Shown here: positions 61,059 through 64,000 of the stretch, in pieces
Layout: each line of letters starts with the position of its first letter
Numbering within the stretch: the first letter of the stretch is position 1
NCBI RefSeq assembly: GCF_000311825.1
Contig: NZ_HE978566.1
Location: 590,344 to 654,343, forward strand
Length of the DNA stretch: 64,000 nucleotides
Direction: 5' to 3'
From: Peptoniphilus grossensis ph5
Lineage (GTDB): Bacteria; Bacillota; Clostridia; Tissierellales; Peptoniphilaceae
The notes under the pieces: generated by a model
Databases searched by the model: none
Told to the model about the DNA's origin: nothing
What the model saw: only the letters and a program-made list of their open reading frames with translations
Made by a program: the position numbers and the translations under genes

Positions 61059-62649
61059 TTACTGCCTCCACTTCTCCACTCATTAGAAGTCCAAATTCTG
61101 TTGCATCAGCATTTGCTGGTAAAATACCTGCGATTTTTCCTTCACAAATAACAGCAATTCTATTACATATACTTCTAAGTTCTTCAAGTTCTGATGAAAC
61201 CATGACAATAGTTGTATTGTCCTTTTCATTACTTTCTTTTAAGGCATCTAATACAAGTTCCTTTGCACCAATGTCTATACCTCTAGTAGGTTCAGATACA
61301 AATAAAAGGTCTGGTTCCATGGCAAAAGCTTTAGCAAGACAAATCTTTTGTTGGTTCCCACCAGATAAGTTTCCTGCCTTTTGTTCTGGTCCAGTTGTCT
61401 TTATGTGAAGAGATTCAATGTATTCATTGGATAGCTCTTTCATCTTAGCTTCATCTCTAAACTTAAATCCAAGAACTCTTTTAATAAACTTTTCTTGAAC
61501 TTGCATAGCATTAAAAGCTATATTCCAAAAAATTGGCTCTTCCAATAAAAGACCTACACCTCTTCTATCTTCAGAAACAAAGGCAATTTTATTTCTCAAA
61601 ATATCTAAAGTATCGCCAAGTTTTAATTCTTTGCCATTATAAATTAGCTTGCCACCTACTGGATAAGTGCCCAAAATTCCATTTGGAATACCAAGTTTAC
61701 CTTGACCAGCAAGGCCAGCAATGCCTAGAATTTCTCCTCTAATAACAGAAAGACTTACATCGTAGACAGCTTCACCTGGCATATCAACCCAGAGGTTTTC
61801 AATTTCAAGAATGTGGTCATTTTCATCTAAATTCTTATCCACTTTCTCTACAGCTAACTTCTTTGATTCATCATCTCTACCAACCATCCATTTAGCAATT
61901 TGTTCAATAGATAGATTTTCATTCTTTCTGTCTTCAATTATTTCACCATCTCTAAGTACAACAACTTGATCACATACATTTATGATTTCACGAAGTCTGT
62001 GAGTGATGAAAATTATAGAAATGCCAAGATCTGCTAAAGTCCTCAGTGAAGCAATAAGGTTATTAGCTTCAGTTTCTGTAAGTACAGCAGTTGGCTCATC
62101 CATAATTATTAACTTAACATCTTTTCTTGTCATTTCCCTAGCAATTTCAATAAATTGCTTGTGACCAACAGGCATTTCGGAAACTAAAGCACTAGTATCA
62201 ATGCTAACTTCCAAAGTGTCGAGAGACTTACCTGCTATTCTAATATTTTCTTTAGCATCTATACTCTCTAGTTTTTTACCAAAAATTTTAGAAATTACAG
62301 AGGAATTTGTCTTCTCCATATCGAGAGTAATATTTTCTGCAACTGTAAATCCAGGGATTAAACTAAATTCTTGATGTACCATGCCTATGCCTGCATTTAA
62401 AGCGTCAATTGGGTTTTTGAAGTCAATTAATTTTCCGTCAAAATAAATTTCACCGTTATAACCGCCTGTGTCTTTAATAACTTCCATTCCGAAAATTATA
62501 TTCATAAGAGTGGACTTACCGGCACCATTTTCACCAACAAGTCCCAAAATTTCTCCCTTTTGAAGGTTAAAATTAACATCTTTTAAGACGGCGTTTTCGC
62601 CAAAACTCTTGCTGACATTCTTGACTTCAAGTAAACTATTTGTCAACAA
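61051..62649 (-). CDS. RbsA/BMP-type double ABC ATPase
   Basis: This 532-aa protein has two ATPase halves. The first has Walker A GENGAGKST, an atypical signature (PVGHKQFIEIA) and Walker B LIIMDEPTAVL. The second has a degraded Walker A (GLAGQGKLG) but a canonical signature LSGGNQQK and LLFVSEPTRGID. This asymmetry is normal for sugar and nucleoside importers. It starts after an inter-gene hairpin and overlaps the permease gene by 8 bases. Confidence 0.9.
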   Translation of the reverse strand: MLTNSLLEVKNVSKSFGENAVLKDVNFNLQKGEILGLVGENGAGKSTLMNIIFGMEVIKDTGGYNGEIYFDGKLIDFKNPIDALNAGIGMVHQEFSLIPGFTVAENITLDMEKTNSSVISKIFGKKLESIDAKENIRIAGKSLDTLEVSIDTSALVSEMPVGHKQFIEIAREMTRKDVKLIIMDEPTAVLTETEANNLIASLRTLADLGISIIFITHRLREIINVCDQVVVLRDGEIIEDRKNENLSIEQIAKWMVGRDDESKKLAVEKVDKNLDENDHILEIENLWVDMPGEAVYDVSLSVIRGEILGIAGLAGQGKLGIPNGILGTYPVGGKLIYNGKELKLGDTLDILRNKIAFVSEDRRGVGLLLEEPIFWNIAFNAMQVQEKFIKRVLGFKFRDEAKMKELSNEYIESLHIKTTGPEQKAGNLSGGNQQKICLAKAFAMEPDLLFVSEPTRGIDIGAKELVLDALKESNEKDNTTIVMVSSELEELRSICNRIAVICEGKIAGILPANADATEFGLLMSGEVEAVND

Positions 62650-62681
62650 AATCCCTCCATCTTCTTAAAATAAAATTAAAA

Positions 62682-62699
62682 TCAACGGTAGCCCGTTGA
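62682..62699 (-). terminator. Inter-gene hairpin after the binding-protein gene
   Basis: On the minus strand TCAACGG pairs with CCGTTGA around GCTA, followed by TTTTAATTTTATTTT. It probably stops part of the transcription, so the binding protein is made in excess of the transporter. Confidence 0.65.
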
Positions 62700-62722
62700 C
62701 TTTAATTTTTCTTATAAAATAA

Positions 62723-64000
62723 TTATTTAGCTTGTCCTTCAGCTTGTTCTTGAGCAGCTTCAATAGCATCTAAATCAACATTAAGATTCAAATACTTTTC
62801 AGGAACTTCAACTTTATCCATACCTAGGTAACCTCTACCATATACATAAGTGTCTTGAGATAGTAAGAAGTGATTTTCTTTCTTTTCTCCAGAAGCTCTA
62901 TCTATATAGTTTTCAACCATCCAGTTTGCGCCTTCAGTATATTTTTCAATAGCACTTACGATTTGTTCTTGGTTAAGAAGTTCTCCTTGTCCCTTAAGAA
63001 CATCCATTACATGGTCAAGTGCACCAAGAGTTAGTGAATAACCTAATGAATAAGCCCAAGTACCCATTCTCTTGTCGCCGCCTTTTTCAATAACAGCTTT
63101 TTCAACAGCAGCGTTGATTGCTTGCCAATCTCCTGCCATATCTTTAATATCAACAGAGAATGCCTTTGGATAACCCATGATTGGAGATGGTAAATCTTGT
63201 TCTACAAAGATAGCTCCACCAGCTGCAACACCTCTAAGAAGTGGTTCAGTATGTGCATCATTTGTACAGAAGAAAGCAGTATCTTTACCATACTTGTCAA
63301 TCCAAGGTTGAATATTTTCAGCTACATATTGTTGTGCTCCTGGGATACCAATATCAGTTGTTGGATCAGGTGCGTTAAGTGAAATAAATTCAAGTCCTAG
63401 GTCTTTACAAGCTTCTTCCATAATAGCTCTTCTAAGAGCTAAAAGTTCAATAGACATGTGTCTAGGGAAAGTGATATGAGCAAATTTAGTAGCTCCCATT
63501 TCCTTTGCTGCAGCAATAATTCTGTAACCTCTGGAAACATTATCGGCATCCATTACTAGGTCAGCTGCTTTTTCTACCATTACTGTATCTTCTTGTGCAA
63601 CTAAGTTAACAAGAATGATATCAGGTCTTTTTTCTCTAATTTGATTAAAGGCTGCTACAGTTCCTGGAACTGATTGATTTACAATTACAGCTTTCATTAG
63701 AGGGTCATCTGCCATAGCTACAATCTTTGAAATTGTAGTTTCTTGTTCAGCTTCAAATCTGTCTGGATAAGTGTCGTGTTTAATAACTCCGCCTTCATCA
63801 GCAGAACCATAAAGTTCAATAGCTTTTTGAGCAGCACGGAACTCATCTTCACCTTGTGATACTGTACCAGTTATAATTCCAATGTGGAATTCTTCGCCAT
63901 CTTTAAGAGTTTCAAATTGAGCTTTAACGCCATCTTCTTTGACATCGGCAGCAACATTAGCATCTTTGCCTTCCTCTTTAGCTCCATTGTCAACTTTTTG
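62723..64000 (-). CDS. DUF3798 substrate-binding protein, N-terminus beyond window
   Basis: The frame is open from the right edge to its stop at 62723, so the signal peptide lies outside. Visible parts read FHIGIITGTVSQGEDEFRAA, then DDPLMKAVIVNQSVPGTVAA, THITFPRHMS-like (FAHITFPRHMSIELL), DTAFFCTNDAHTEPLL and FVEQDLPSPIMGYP. These fit DUF3798, a periplasmic-binding-protein-like fold found with RbsA-type transporters in clostridia and fusobacteria. The ligand is not known. It is the first visible gene of the importer operon. Confidence 0.85.
   Translation of the reverse strand, partial: QKVDNGAKEEGKDANVAADVKEDGVKAQFETLKDGEEFHIGIITGTVSQGEDEFRAAQKAIELYGSADEGGVIKHDTYPDRFEAEQETTISKIVAMADDPLMKAVIVNQSVPGTVAAFNQIREKRPDIILVNLVAQEDTVMVEKAADLVMDADNVSRGYRIIAAAKEMGATKFAHITFPRHMSIELLALRRAIMEEACKDLGLEFISLNAPDPTTDIGIPGAQQYVAENIQPWIDKYGKDTAFFCTNDAHTEPLLRGVAAGGAIFVEQDLPSPIMGYPKAFSVDIKDMAGDWQAINAAVEKAVIEKGGDKRMGTWAYSLGYSLTLGALDHVMDVLKGQGELLNQEQIVSAIEKYTEGANWMVENYIDRASGEKKENHFLLSQDTYVYGRGYLGMDKVEVPEKYLNLNVDLDAIEAAQEQAEGQAK

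Overview
The window looks like chromosome of a low-GC Gram-positive anaerobe of the Tissierellia/Peptoniphilaceae type (Peptoniphilus, Anaerococcus, Finegoldia relatives). This is inferred from the very AT-rich DNA, strong AGGAGG ribosome sites, a T-box before ileS, a CD1247-type acidic protein, NEAT and Shp haem proteins, and an acyl-CoA dehydrogenase fused to ETF-alpha and rubredoxin beside a flavodiiron protein. Most genes lie on the minus strand, so the minus strand is probably the leading strand. No rRNA, tRNA, CRISPR array or intact insertion sequence was seen.

1-14.2 kb: haem/iron region. A minus-strand operon encodes a membrane-anchored NEAT protein, a Shp-type haem protein, the lipoprotein IsdE, a FecCD permease, an ATPase, a flavodoxin, and a very large NEAT/FIVAR surface protein that runs off the left edge. 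Beside it lie a DUF454 membrane protein, two ABC exporter half-transporters and a DtxR-like regulator. Both operons carry the same 15-bp inverted repeat, TGATA-N5-TATCA, upstream.

14.2-26 kb: housekeeping genes. These are ileS (type 2) behind an Ile T-box, an Rrf2 regulator, a COG4091 dehydrogenase, a BaiN-type flavoprotein, a CBS/DRTGG family II pyrophosphatase, a His/Cys-tailed protein, a DUF4153 membrane protein and pyrC.

26-33.1 kb: one long, tightly overlapped minus-strand operon. It reads NusG-domain-II protein, Gx transporter, maf, radC, SGNH hydrolase, a PilO-like protein, four prepilin-like proteins, efp and a CD1247-like protein. It begins at an extended -10 promoter that would give a leaderless mRNA. 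33.3-36.5 kb holds rpmF, DUF177 and ackA, with tmcAL divergent.

36.5-44.6 kb: accessory region. It contains an unknown gene followed by what looks like a decayed copy of the tmcAL tail, a YfjL-like protein, a GmrSD/DUF4268 restriction enzyme broken by one base, a protein combining four zinc-type cysteines, a HEPN-type RNxxxH motif and a PD-(D/E)XK/QxxxY nuclease, the truncated start of a PLD-type helicase, and a three-gene translesion polymerase operon whose promoter carries two SOS-like boxes. The HEPN/PD-(D/E)XK protein is the best candidate for an undescribed defence component.

44.8-58.7 kb: the flavodiiron protein and dehydrogenase-ETF-rubredoxin fusion (a plausible self-contained oxygen-reduction chain), nitroreductase and PTS_EIIC_2-type membrane protein, HlyIII/PAQR protein, small acetyltransferase, a TetR/MMPL/heptad-repeat export operon, diaminopropionate ammonia-lyase and a DUF4300 lipoprotein. 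58.8-64 kb: an ABC importer of the RbsA/BMP type with a DUF3798 binding protein that runs off the right edge; its substrate is unknown.
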